This document shows, in pieces, positions 26,207 through 36,300 of a stretch of 64,000 bases of DNA. This DNA comes from Pseudovibrio exalbescens. Its GTDB lineage: Bacteria; Pseudomonadota; Alphaproteobacteria; Rhizobiales; Stappiaceae. Location of the stretch: the NCBI RefSeq assembly GCF_028737195.1, contig NZ_JAQZAJ010000003.1:372001-436000 (forward strand), written 5' to 3'. The translations under genes and the position numbers were made by a program. Each line of letters opens with the position of its first letter. Position 1 is the first letter of the stretch. The notes under the pieces are model-generated. The model had not been told where the DNA came from, did not search any database, and was given only the letters and a program-made list of their open reading frames with translations.

Positions 26207-27193
26207 TCAACGCAAGTTGCCCACTGGCCGTAAACGACGCGCAAGAGGGGAAAGAAATAGGGGCATGAGGAAAATGGGGAGCTGGCCGAGGCTGAAGTAA
26301 AGCCATGCAAACTCTGGGATGCTGCCGCCAAGACTGGCAAGCATGAGGCCGAGATTTCGTGCTCCAACTGAATGAGCGATGACAAATGCATCGCTGCCTC
26401 CGCTGCGGAGGAACACAAGTGCGGTCACGCCCATTTGGAGCAAGGTCGCGCCAAAGGTGATGAGGGTGAAAACCAGAGGCACGGCGGGATCTGTAAGCAG
26501 CAGGTGAGCGACGCCATCCATGGCCGCTACTGCGAAGACAAACAGCACAATGCAATTGAGGCCATTGAGGTGGTTGGCGCTGGCGGCGATCCGTGCTGTA
26601 CCAATCACCTTTCGGCAAAGTGCGGCCAAGGCAATGGCTGCCGCCAGCATGAAAAACATGTTCAGCGCGAATGCAAAGGGATCCACTTTCAGCGTTGCTG
26701 GCAGGATGAGTGCAGCAATCATAGCGGAGGAGAGCGGTGCGATCAGGAGTGTCACAACTGAGAGGGCAAGGCTGAATGCCCCATCCAGCCGAAGCATGTA
26801 AATGAAGGCGGGCGCGGACATGACCGGCGGGGCGGCCGTGGCAATGAATAGCGCTGTCATGGCGCCGGGGGCAAGGGCCTCAAGATCGATGGCTAGCGCG
26901 CCAGCAGCGCAGATCAGGGGCCATACGATCATCATCCAGACACCCGCTGCAATGAGCAGTTTGGGTCGGCGCAGACGGGCTTGGAGCGCGGTGGTGTCTA
27001 CTCGCAAAAGGTTCAGAAAAATCAGGATGAAGATGGCCGTGGTCAGAAACGGTCTGAATGTGCTCGCAAGATGCGGCAGCAGGATGCCAAGCAGGAGCGA
27101 GATGGCAACCGTGTAGGTGCCGTAGTGGCCAAGCAGTGCCAAAGCCTTGAGCGGCAATTCGGCGAGCGCGCGCGGGCCAGAGAGGGATGTCAC
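26207..27193 (-). CDS. BASS-superfamily (bile acid:sodium symporter-like) transporter
   Basis: A 328-residue polytopic membrane protein with about nine or ten hydrophobic helices and a family-like APPVMSAPAFIY segment, resembling bile acid:Na+ symporter/ArsB-type carriers. The substrate is unknown; bacterial members move organic acids, amino acids or other anions. The start is a GTG at 27193 with AAGGA about 9 nt upstream. It lies between rpe and an Lrp-type regulator gene, all on the minus strand. Confidence 0.72.
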   Translation of the reverse strand: MTSLSGPRALAELPLKALALLGHYGTYTVAISLLLGILLPHLASTFRPFLTTAIFILIFLNLLRVDTTALQARLRRPKLLIAAGVWMMIVWPLICAAGALAIDLEALAPGAMTALFIATAAPPVMSAPAFIYMLRLDGAFSLALSVVTLLIAPLSSAMIAALILPATLKVDPFAFALNMFFMLAAAIALAALCRKVIGTARIAASANHLNGLNCIVLFVFAVAAMDGVAHLLLTDPAVPLVFTLITFGATLLQMGVTALVFLRSGGSDAFVIAHSVGARNLGLMLASLGGSIPEFAWLYFSLGQLPIFLMPLFLSPLARRLRPVGNLR

Positions 27194-27274
27194 TGAGCGA
27201 TCCTTACGCAGCGAAAAAATTCACCAATGGATAGTCTTTCCGACCAGAGGTGGCAAGAGAAGTGCGTCATCCAG

Positions 27275-27295
27275 GAGCCGTGCGAAACACGGCTC
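27275..27295. other. Hairpin between the Lrp-type gene and the BASS transporter gene
   Basis: GAGCCGTG and CACGGCTC form a perfect 8-bp stem with a CGAAA loop. It has no T tract on the coding strand, so it may be a processing or partial termination site. Confidence 0.4.
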
Positions 27296-27312
27296 TAAAA
27301 CTTTAGTTTAAT

Positions 27313-27792
27313 TCAACTTTCGCGAAGTGGTAGCGAAACCGTCTCCTTGATGGTTGAAACCACGATGCGAGACTGCACGTCGCTCACAAGTGCATTGTCC
27401 AGCAACTTCAATCTGAGGAAGTCATCATAGGATTTGATATCGCTGGTGACCACTTTGATCAGATAGTCGACGGCACCCGTGATGCGTTCGCAGGTCACGA
27501 CTTCCGGCCAGCGAGCTACCAGTTTGTCAAACTGTTCCATGTTCTCCCTGCTGGGGAGAGACAGTTTTACAAAGGAATAGGCCAGAAAATTGAGGCCGAC
27601 GGCTTCCCTGTCCACCACTGCCGCGACCTGCTTGATGACGCCCGTTTCCTTTAGTTTCTTGATCCGACGCCAGCACGGTGTCTGGCTCATGCCTGCCTCC
27701 CGGGCAATATCGGCGATGGACATGGACGCGTCCCGTTGCAAGATTCTCAACACGCGAATGTCCGATAAATCTAGGAGAGAATTTTCGTTCAT
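27313..27792 (-). CDS. Lrp/AsnC-family transcriptional regulator
   Basis: A 159-residue feast/famine regulator. An N-terminal winged helix-turn-helix (IADIAREAGMSQTPCWRRIK) is followed by a RAM ligand-binding domain (ITGAVDYLIKVVTSD). It is divergent from the indolepyruvate ferredoxin oxidoreductase gene across 167 nt, the classic layout for an amino-acid-responsive activator of that gene. An aromatic or branched-chain amino acid ligand is plausible but inferred. Confidence 0.92.
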   Translation of the reverse strand: MNENSLLDLSDIRVLRILQRDASMSIADIAREAGMSQTPCWRRIKKLKETGVIKQVAAVVDREAVGLNFLAYSFVKLSLPSRENMEQFDKLVARWPEVVTCERITGAVDYLIKVVTSDIKSYDDFLRLKLLDNALVSDVQSRIVVSTIKETVSLPLRES

Positions 27793-27959
27793 GTGCCCCT
27801 GTAGGAATTTTTATTTCGATTAGTTACGTAATATCAGGTATGTTAGCACAGAAATATCTAGAAAAAAGGATCATGCTAAGGGGGAGAACGTGAGCTTTTC
27901 GCAACCATGAGGAGGAGGGACAAGCCTCAGGTTGCGGTAGGGAGGAGGAGCCCCATACT

Positions 27960-30900
27960 ATGAATGTTCATGTGCCTACCGTCCGTTTAGATGATAAGTA
28001 TACCTCAACAAATGGTCGAGTTTATATTTCAGGCATTCAGGCTTTGGTACGCGTTGCGCTTGACCGCGCACGCCTTGATCATGCAGCGGGTTTGAATACT
28101 GGAGGTTTTATCTCCGGTTATCGTGGATCCCCAATTGCGGGGTATGACAGCGAACTGCAACGATCACAAAAGTTTCTTGATCCACTCAACATCCAGTTTC
28201 AGCCGGGAATCAACGAAGAACTGGGCGCAACTGCGGTCTGGGGTTCGCAGAAGGTGCGCCAGCACGGCAAGGGCGCGAATGTCGACGGCGTTTTCGGCAT
28301 CTGGTACGGCAAGGCACCGGGCGTGGACCGAGCCGGGGACGTGCTGAAGCAGGCAAATGCCAGCGGTGTGGACCGCAACGGTGGTGTGTTGGCTCTGGCT
28401 GGGGATGACCATCTGGCGAAGTCGTCCATTCTTCCCGCGCAAAGTGAGTTTTTCTTCCAGCACGCAGAAATGCCGGTACTGAACCCTGCCGATGTGCAGG
28501 AGGTTCTGGATTTCGGTCTGCATGGCTTTGAGCTCTCGCGCTTTGCAGGCCTTTGGAGTGCGATGATCTGTCTGGCCGATACGATGGACGGCTCGGCGAC
28601 CATTTCCGTTGACCCGGAGCGTCTGTCGTTCATCTGGCCTGAAGACAAGGACCCGCACAAGAGCGCTGAATTGAACCGCGTGCTGCTTCTTGGCAACCGC
28701 CTTGAAACGGAACGCTTGCTGCGTGATATCCGCTTGCCGGCAGCGCAGGCTTATGCCCGCGCAAATCGTTTGGACTATGTAGGCTATGGTGCGCGCAAGC
28801 CACGCCTTGGTCTTGTCGCAACCGGCAAGGCCTACCGGGACCTTTGCCAGGCGCTTCAACTCTGCGGCATTACCGATGAGCGTGCGAAGGAGATCGGCCT
28901 TGCAGTTTACAAGGTCGGCATGCCTTACCCGCTGGATCCGGCAGGCTTTGGAGAGTTCGCCCGTGGTGTTGAGCGCATCATGGTGGTGGAACACAAGCGG
29001 GCCTTCCTCGAGCCGCAGATCAAAGAGCTGGCCTACGGCTGGTCAGAGCAGCAGCGTCCAGAGGTGTGGGGCAAGAAGACGCCGCAGGGCGATCCTCTGC
29101 TCTCCGATGTGCTTGAACTTTCCATGGATGAACTGGTGCGGGCGGTGATGACGTTCCTGCCACGGGATTACGTCACAGACGAAATGAAGTCGGTTGCGGA
29201 CCGCATGATGCGCCAGCAGATGTGGGCTCAAGGGCACGGCGAAAAGGCTTCCAGAGTTCCGTATTTTTGCTCCGGTTGCCCTCATTCTTCTTCTACCGTT
29301 GTCCCGGAAGGGGCCCGCGCCATGCCGGGTATTGGCTGCCACGCCATGACCGAGGTGGCGGGGCGCACCACGGACGGCCAGATCGCCATGGGCGGCGAGG
29401 GCGTTTTGTGGGTTGGTCAGGCTCACTTTGCCAAGGACAAACACGTTTTTGCAAACATGGGCGACGGCACCTACTTCCATTCCGGCATCCTGGCGATCCG
29501 TCAGGCGGTCGCGGCGAAGGTGCCCATCACCTATAAAATCCTCTTCAACGATGCGGTGGCCATGACAGGTGGCCAAGAGCATGATGGTGAGTTGACGGTT
29601 CCTGAGCTTTTGAGCCAGTTGCAGGCTGAAGGTGTTGGCAAAATCGCGCTGCTGTCAGAGCGTCCCGAAATATATGAGGGTCGCCGGGATCTCGCGATTT
29701 CCATGCCGGTTCAGCACCGAGATCATCTGATGGAGGTGCAGAAGGAACTGCAACAGTTTGAGGGCGTTTCGGCGATCGTTTACGATCAGACCTGTGCTGC
29801 GGAAAAGCGCCGCCGGCGCAAGAAAGGGCTCTATCCCGATCCGGACAAGCGTCTTTTCATCAACGACCGTGTGTGCGAAGGCTGCGGCGATTGTTCCGTC
29901 CAGTCCAACTGCCTGTCTGTTGAACCGCTTGAAACGCATTTTGGCGAAAAACGCCGGATCAACCAGTCGTCATGCAACAAGGACTTTACCTGCGTAAAGG
30001 GCTTTTGCCCGTCCTTCGTGTTTGTAGAAGGCGCGACGCTGCGCAAGGCCAAGAGCGTTGAGCTTGATTTGGATGGTCTCATTGAGACACTTCCAGAGGT
30101 GGTGCCTGCCAACTTGGATGAAACACGGAACATGCTTATTGCCGGTATTGGCGGGATGGGTGTTACCACCATCGCTGCAGTTTTGGCCATGGCGGCGCAT
30201 GTGGATGGCATTCAAGCCTCAACATTGGACATGACCGGCTTGGCGCAAAAGGGCGGCCCAGTAACTTCGCATATTCGGTTTGCGGCGGCTGACAAGACAA
30301 TTGAAGGGCCTCGGGTGCCGCCAGCACGGCTTGATATCTTGTTGGCCAGCGATATGCTCGTCGCCACGAAAGCCGAGCAGCTTACGCTTGCCCACCGCAC
30401 ACGAACAAAGACCTTTGCCAATACGCGAGTTGCGCCGACGGCAGAGTTCGCGATGAAGCAGACGCTCTCTTATGCTGACGCCAAGATGGTAAAGACGCTC
30501 GAAGAGGCTTCGCTGGAACTTTCTCAGCACAATTTGGCAACGATTGCGGAGAAGCTGTTTGGCGATGCGATCTTTACCAACATGATGCTGGTCGGGCTGG
30601 CCTACCAGTCCGGTAGCCTGCCACTGTCTGCGGAGTCTATTGAACAGGCGATTACCCTGAACGGCGCAGCGGTGAAGCCAAACATCAAGGCTTTCCGCGC
30701 TGGGCGAGTGCTTTATGCCAATGCAGAGGCGATCTTTAAGGCCATGCCGCGTGAAGATGCGCTGAAAGCGATGAGCCTAGACGAAAAGATTGCGTTTTAT
30801 GCCAAGGAGCTCACGGCCTACCAGAATACCGGTTACGCAAGCGCATTTACGTCGCAGATTGCGGCGCTGCGCAAACAGGATGAGGTGCATGGACCCGGTA

Positions 30901-31445
30901 CCATGGAGCTGACGTCGACAGCGGCAGACATGCTCTACAAGGTTATGGCCTACAAGGATGAGTATGAGGTGGCGCGTCTTTACTCTGATCCGGAGTTCAA
31001 GCAGAAGCTCGCAGCCCAGTTTGAAAACCCTCGAAAGCTGAAGGTCATGTTGGCACCGCCATTGATGTCCCGTGAGCTGGATGCGCGCACGGGCCGTCCG
31101 AAGAAAAAGGAGTTCGGTCCTTGGATCTTCAAGGCGTTTGCGGTTCTCTCTCGTCTGAAAGGGCTGCGTGGCACCAAGTTCGACCCCTTCGGATATACCG
31201 AGGAGCGCCGAGAAGAACGGGCTCTGATCAAGCAGTATGAAGCGGATATCAATCGCGCCATCGGTTTGCTTGGCACATCCAGTTACGGTCTCCTTCTTGA
31301 GTTCATCAAGCTACCAGATCTCATCCGAGGCTATGGACCGGTAAAAAAGGCGTCACTTGAGAAAGCGAAGATTCGCCGTGATGAGCTCATTGCTCACCTT
31401 GATGACGATCCAAGCACGGTTCAGTTCAAGGCAGCGGCCGAGTAA
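27960..31445 (+). CDS. Indolepyruvate ferredoxin oxidoreductase, fused form
   Basis: A 1161-residue single-chain 2-oxoacid:ferredoxin oxidoreductase that oxidises aryl pyruvates from aromatic amino acid transamination to aryl-acetyl-CoA, passing electrons to ferredoxin. The alpha-like pyrimidine domain comes first. The TPP site follows (FANMGDGTYFHSGI, then FNDAVAMTGGQ). A cysteine-rich iron-sulfur region has CEGCGDC and CNKDFTC (bases 29870-30010). The gamma-like domain begins GIGGMGVTTIAAVLA. The ATG follows GGGAGGAGG by 10 nt. The divergent Lrp-type gene probably controls it. Strict indolepyruvate specificity is not proven. Confidence 0.93.
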   Translation: MNVHVPTVRLDDKYTSTNGRVYISGIQALVRVALDRARLDHAAGLNTGGFISGYRGSPIAGYDSELQRSQKFLDPLNIQFQPGINEELGATAVWGSQKVRQHGKGANVDGVFGIWYGKAPGVDRAGDVLKQANASGVDRNGGVLALAGDDHLAKSSILPAQSEFFFQHAEMPVLNPADVQEVLDFGLHGFELSRFAGLWSAMICLADTMDGSATISVDPERLSFIWPEDKDPHKSAELNRVLLLGNRLETERLLRDIRLPAAQAYARANRLDYVGYGARKPRLGLVATGKAYRDLCQALQLCGITDERAKEIGLAVYKVGMPYPLDPAGFGEFARGVERIMVVEHKRAFLEPQIKELAYGWSEQQRPEVWGKKTPQGDPLLSDVLELSMDELVRAVMTFLPRDYVTDEMKSVADRMMRQQMWAQGHGEKASRVPYFCSGCPHSSSTVVPEGARAMPGIGCHAMTEVAGRTTDGQIAMGGEGVLWVGQAHFAKDKHVFANMGDGTYFHSGILAIRQAVAAKVPITYKILFNDAVAMTGGQEHDGELTVPELLSQLQAEGVGKIALLSERPEIYEGRRDLAISMPVQHRDHLMEVQKELQQFEGVSAIVYDQTCAAEKRRRRKKGLYPDPDKRLFINDRVCEGCGDCSVQSNCLSVEPLETHFGEKRRINQSSCNKDFTCVKGFCPSFVFVEGATLRKAKSVELDLDGLIETLPEVVPANLDETRNMLIAGIGGMGVTTIAAVLAMAAHVDGIQASTLDMTGLAQKGGPVTSHIRFAAADKTIEGPRVPPARLDILLASDMLVATKAEQLTLAHRTRTKTFANTRVAPTAEFAMKQTLSYADAKMVKTLEEASLELSQHNLATIAEKLFGDAIFTNMMLVGLAYQSGSLPLSAESIEQAITLNGAAVKPNIKAFRAGRVLYANAEAIFKAMPREDALKAMSLDEKIAFYAKELTAYQNTGYASAFTSQIAALRKQDEVHGPGTMELTSTAADMLYKVMAYKDEYEVARLYSDPEFKQKLAAQFENPRKLKVMLAPPLMSRELDARTGRPKKKEFGPWIFKAFAVLSRLKGLRGTKFDPFGYTEERREERALIKQYEADINRAIGLLGTSSYGLLLEFIKLPDLIRGYGPVKKASLEKAKIRRDELIAHLDDDPSTVQFKAAAE

Positions 31446-31485
31446 ATCTCTCAATTATTGTGATCAAAATCACAAGAAGGTTGAA

Positions 31486-31512
31486 AGTCGGGGGCTTTGC
31501 TCCCGGCTTTTT
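31486..31512 (+). terminator. Intrinsic terminator after the indolepyruvate oxidoreductase gene
   Basis: AGTCGGGGG and CTCCCGGCT pair with two wobbles around CTTTG, followed by TTTTTCTTTTC, 40 nt after the stop. Confidence 0.85.
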
Positions 31513-31604
31513 CTTTTCTCGCCTAACAACTGCACTATGATTTGTGGCCGAGAGCAGGGTTTTCGCTTCAATTCTAACCATTCACTTCTTCATTGATCAC
31601 GCAG

Positions 31605-31649
31605 TTGACAAAAAAACCGACTAGACGGTATAGAAACCGTCTAGTCGGT
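31605..31649 (+). promoter_or_regulatory. Promoter with double palindromic operator for the TetR-RND efflux operon
   Basis: TTGACA (31605-31610) and TATAGA (31629-31634) are spaced by 18 nt. Over the spacer and -10 lie two 14-bp arms, ACCGACTAGACGGT (31616-31629) and ACCGTCTAGTCGGT (31636-31649), which are exact reverse complements. Each arm is also a near palindrome (ACCGnCTAGnCGGT). Their centres are 20 bp apart, about two helical turns, as expected for two repressor dimers on one face. The TetR gene starts 49 nt downstream, so autorepression is likely. Confidence 0.75.
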
Positions 31650-31697
31650 ACAGAAGGGCGAAGTGCGCCCTTTTATTGGTGGCGTGAGGGAAATCAA

Positions 31698-32237
31698 GTG
31701 GCCAGCGAAACGCGAGAAGTCATCCTGAAGGCAGTGAAAGACATCGTATTGGAAGTCGGCGTGACCGGTCTGACAATCGATGCCGTTGCACAGCGTGCAG
31801 GGATGTCCAAGGGCGGAGTGCTTTACAACTACCGTTCCAAGGATGCGCTCATCGCAGGCTTGATTGAGTTGCAGTGCACTTGCTGGCAAGCTGAGATTGA
31901 AAGATTGTCTGGGACCTATCGCGAAGAGGGCCTGAGCAATCCAACATTGAGAGCATTGCTCACAGTAGACCAAGGGGTCTCTGAAGATGTTTTGGCAGTG
32001 TGTCTGATTTCCCTTAGTGACCGCCGTTCCGAGCTGTTGGAACCATTCCGCGAAATGACGCAGAACTTGACAAACTCCGTCAACAAAGAAGCGAAGAACT
32101 TAAGAGCTGCTGCACTTGCCTCCGTATTCGTTGATGGGCTTTACGCCCGTGAGGCGTTTGGACTGGAGGCGAGAAGCCCGGAACTCGTCGAAGGAGCCAA
32201 AGAACTGCTTCTTGAGCTCCTAGATCAATCCAGATGA
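31698..32237 (+). CDS. TetR-family repressor of an RND efflux operon
   Basis: A 179-residue regulator with an N-terminal helix-turn-helix (LTIDAVAQRAGMSKGGVLYNY) quoted only in part here, and a C-terminal ligand domain of the TetR_C type (residues about 80-170). The start is the GTG at 31698, which has GAGGG 7 nt upstream; an ATG frame reaching back to 31593 would cover the operator and promoter. The stop overlaps an ATG (ATGA at 32234) of the adjacent membrane fusion protein frame. It should repress itself and the two efflux genes; inducer unknown. Confidence 0.88.
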   Translation: MASETREVILKAVKDIVLEVGVTGLTIDAVAQRAGMSKGGVLYNYRSKDALIAGLIELQCTCWQAEIERLSGTYREEGLSNPTLRALLTVDQGVSEDVLAVCLISLSDRRSELLEPFREMTQNLTNSVNKEAKNLRAAALASVFVDGLYAREAFGLEARSPELVEGAKELLLELLDQSR

Positions 32238-32272
32238 TTAAACAAAAACCGAGTACCAGCCTGGGAAGAGCT

Positions 32273-33367
32273 ATGAATACTAAAGGTACTAAGACCAAAT
32301 TGACTTGGTGGGGTGGTCCACTTGTGCTTGTCGCAATGGGCCTCATGCTCGCTGGCTGTCAGGAAGAAGCTGCAGATGCTTCCGCTCAGGTAGAGGCAAA
32401 GCCGCGTCCGGCACCCGTCATGGCCGTATCTGAGGAAGAAGGACTGGTCACCCGGAACTTCACGGGCCGCGTCGAAGCGGTTCAGACGGTCGATCTGGCA
32501 TTTCGTGTTGGTGGGCAGATTGTAGAACTGCCAATTCGTGAAAGCCAGAGTGTGAAAAAAGGGGACCTGATCGCTGCACTGGATCCTGCCGACTATGAGG
32601 CAGCGGTACGCGAAGCAGAGGTCAACATTCAGCAGCGCAAGCTGGACCTTGATCGCTATGAGACCTTGAAGGACAAGGAAGTGATTTCGCAAGGGGCTTA
32701 TGACAGCGCCAAGACTGCGTTCGACCTTGCCTCCGTTCAGCTGGAAAATGCGCGGCGTAATCTTGGCTATACAAAGATCTATGCGCCCTACGATGCGGTG
32801 ATTTCCTCTCGTCTGGTCGATAACTTCACGATTATCAGTCCTGGCACCTCTGTTGTGCGTGTTCAGGATGTCCACGAAGTCCAGATCGACATCAATGTTC
32901 CTGAGCGGTTGTTTGCGCAGGCGCGGGCACAGAATGTTCTTTCCATGACCGCCGAGTTTCCGGCCCATCCGGGCAAGGAGTACCAGCTGGAGTATCGCGA
33001 GCATTCCACCGAGGCAGATCCGATCACACAGACCTATCGCATTACCCTTGCAATGCCACACCCAGAGGACATCAACGTGTTTCCGGGCATGACGGCAAGC
33101 GTCAAGATCCGCTCCAAGCAGTATGGCCTTGCGGGGACCCCGGGGTTCCTCGTCCCTGCCTCTGCCGTGACGGGTGATGCACAGCGCGAGCCATTCGTGT
33201 GGGTTCTCAACTCAGAGACCAATGCGGTGAACAAGCGCAACGTGAAAATAGGCACTTTGTTCGGTCCGTTCGTGCCGGTGGTGGAAGGGCTTGACGAAGG
33301 TGAGTTGATCGTGACTGCAGGCGTTGGCCATCTTCAAGAGGGTCAAGTCGTTCGGCCTGTAAAGTAG
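32273..33367 (+). CDS. RND efflux periplasmic adaptor (membrane fusion) lipoprotein
   Basis: The adaptor subunit linking the RND pump to an outer-membrane channel. Of 364 residues, the lipobox LMLAGCQ near residue 30 indicates a lipid anchor. A lipoyl/beta-barrel part (VDLAFRVGGQIVELPI) flanks a coiled-coil hairpin (about residues 100-160: EAAVREAEVNIQQRKLDLD). The ATG at 32273 follows GGGAAGAG; an upstream ATG at 32234 overlaps the repressor stop and would add 13 residues. It belongs to a three-gene operon with the repressor and pump. Confidence 0.92.
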   Translation: MNTKGTKTKLTWWGGPLVLVAMGLMLAGCQEEAADASAQVEAKPRPAPVMAVSEEEGLVTRNFTGRVEAVQTVDLAFRVGGQIVELPIRESQSVKKGDLIAALDPADYEAAVREAEVNIQQRKLDLDRYETLKDKEVISQGAYDSAKTAFDLASVQLENARRNLGYTKIYAPYDAVISSRLVDNFTIISPGTSVVRVQDVHEVQIDINVPERLFAQARAQNVLSMTAEFPAHPGKEYQLEYREHSTEADPITQTYRITLAMPHPEDINVFPGMTASVKIRSKQYGLAGTPGFLVPASAVTGDAQREPFVWVLNSETNAVNKRNVKIGTLFGPFVPVVEGLDEGELIVTAGVGHLQEGQVVRPVK

Positions 33368-33382
33368 GACCAGGAGATCCCA

Positions 33383-36300
33383 ATGGATATTGCACGCTAC
33401 TCGATTGAGAAGCCGGTCAATGTCTGGATGGTTGTTTTGATCGCCTTGCTTGGCGGTATTTGGGCACTCTCCAGTATTGGTCGCTTAGAAGACCCGGAAT
33501 TCACGATTAAGACTGCGCAGGTCATTACGGCCTATCCGGGTGCCAGCGCGTCAGAAGTTGAGGAAGAAGTCACTGAAAAGCTGGAGACAGCCATTCAGCA
33601 GCTTTCTCAGCTTGACGAGTTGACCTCCAATTCTGAGCCGGGTCTTTCCCGTATTCAGGTCGAAATCAAGGACACCTACGACAAGAACGAGTTGCCGCAG
33701 GTTTGGGACGAACTACGCCGCAAGGTGAACGATGTTCGCAATGACCTTCCGGCGGGTGTTCGGGATCCAATCGTCTTTGACAGCTTTGGCGATGTCTACG
33801 GTTTGTACTATGCCTTTACCGCGGATGGGTACAGCAATCGCCAGTTCCGGAACATGACGCAGGAACTGCGCCGTGAGCTGCTGACGGTGGAAGGCGTGGC
33901 CAAGGTCGATGTGCTTGGCGAACCACAGGACGAGATCCGCATCAACGTATCTCAGGACCGCTTGGCACAGCTTGGCATCACCTTGAGTGATGTTATGGCC
34001 GTTCTGGGCGTAGAAAATGCCGTTCAGGAAAATGGCACCACCCTTGCCGGTGATGCACGCCTGCGTATCGTGACGGACTCTGCTTTCCATAGCTATACCA
34101 GCATCGCTGATCTGGTTATCGGGCGCCCTGGGTCTACGGCAATGGTTCGCCTTTCCGACGTTGCGACGCTGGATGTGAGCGAGCCGGACAATCCAAGCGA
34201 GATTGTTCGTCACAACGGCTCCCGTGCCGTGACGCTTGGCATCTCCGCCATCGGCGGCACGAACATTGTGGATGTCGGGCAGCACGTTGAAGCGCACATC
34301 AATGAGCTTCAGGAGACCCTGCCGCTGGGTATGGAGATCACCCCGATTTACGAACAGCATGTGGTTGTTGATACGGCGGTGAGTGACTTCGTTCTCAACC
34401 TTGCCATGTCTGTTGCAATCGTGATCATAGTCCTTGGCATCTTCATGGGCTGGCGTGCTGCGCTTGTGGTGGGAACGTCCTTGTTCCTCACCGTGATGGC
34501 GACTGTGTTCTGGATGGAGATTCTGGGCCTTCAGCTGGAGCGTATTTCGCTTGGCGCGCTTGTCATTGCCATGGGCATGCTCGTGGACAACGCGATCGTG
34601 GTCGCAGAAGGCATGATGATCAACATGCAGCGCGGCATGAAACCACTTCCCGCGTCTTCGCTCGTTGTGCGACAGACCAAATGGCCATTGCTGGGCGCTA
34701 CCATCATCGGGATCATGGCGTTCTCGGGCATTGGGCTTTCGCCAGATGCAACAGGTGAATTCCTGTTCTCGCTGTTTGCGGTTGTGGCGATTTCACTTCT
34801 GATGTCCTGGGTGTTTGCGATCTTGCTGACGCCGCTATTCGGCAAGTACTTCTTCATCACCAGCCTGTCTGGCGAAGATCAGGACCCGTATCGGGGCATG
34901 ATCTATGTAGCCTACAAAAATCTTCTGGTGCTGGCTCTGCGTCTGCGTCCGGTCACCATCATCTTGTTGGTGGCAACGACAGCCGTGTGCATGTACAGCT
35001 TCAAGTATGTGGGCATTGCATTCTTTCCCGACTCTTCGACACCGCTGTTCTATGTGAACTACTGGGCGCCTCAGGGGGCGGATGTGCGCAGCACAGATCG
35101 TGATCTGCAGATCCTTGATGAGTACATCCATTCACTCGACAGCGTGACGGATACCTCCTCATTTGCGGGGCGTGGCGCGGCGCGTTTCATGCTGACCTAC
35201 AGCCCAGAGGATGCAACTCCGAACTATGGTCAGATCATCGTTCGCACGTCCACGACGGAAACGATCGATGCGCTGGCCGTGAAAATTCGCGAGTTCAGTG
35301 CGCAGACCTTCCCGAATGCACGCGTGTTTACAGAGCGTCTCGTCTATGGACCGCCGTCAGGCGCCTCGATTCAGGCGCGTTTCTCGGGTCCGGATGCCAA
35401 TGTGCTGCGCGAACTTGCAGGCAAGGCGGAAGTGATCTTCAAGGATCCTAAGTATCGCTTGTACGATGTTCGAACCGATTGGCGCGAACGTGAGCTGGTG
35501 TTGCAGCCGGTGTTTGATGAAGACCGTGCTCGCATCGCTGGCATTACACGTCAGGACCTTGCGAATGCTGTGCTGTTCTCATCGGATGGTATGCGCGCTG
35601 GCAGCTATCGTGATGAGGATGAGAACATTCCGATCATGGTACGCCGTGAGCGGGCAGAGGGCACGACGGCCTCCGAGATCCTCATGGATACGTTGGTATG
35701 GAGCTCTCAGCAAAGTGCCTACGTGCCGATCGATCAGGTAACCGACGGCGTGAAGACCGTGACCGAGGATACCCTTATCCGGCGTCGCGACCGCGTGAAG
35801 ACGCTGACTGTGATGGGGGCGAACGCGGATGATGAGCTGGCGTCCGTTGCGCATGCCCGCATTCGCGGTGAGATTGAGGCTATTCCTCTCCCGTACGGCT
35901 ACTCCTTGGAGTGGGGCGGTGAGTATGAAAGCTCCAATGAGGCGAATGCATCGTTGGGCAACGCATTGCCTCTTGGCTTCCTGGCCATGATCATCATCTC
36001 GATCCTTCTGTTTGCGAAGGTGAGGGAGCCGCTGATCATCTGGTTGATGGTTCCCATGTCCATCAACGGTGTGACTATCGCCTTGCTGGGAACGGGCTTG
36101 CCGCTCGACTTCATGGCAATCCTGGGCGTGCTGTCGCTCTCCGGTATGTTGATCAAGAACGCGATCGTTCTCATTGATGAGATTACGGTTCAGATCTTTG
36201 AAGGCAAGGAGCGCTTCCAGGCGGTGGTTGAGGCCAGCGTGTCTCGTCTGCGACCGGTTTGCATGGCCGCGTTCACGACGATTCTGGGTATGGCCCCGCT

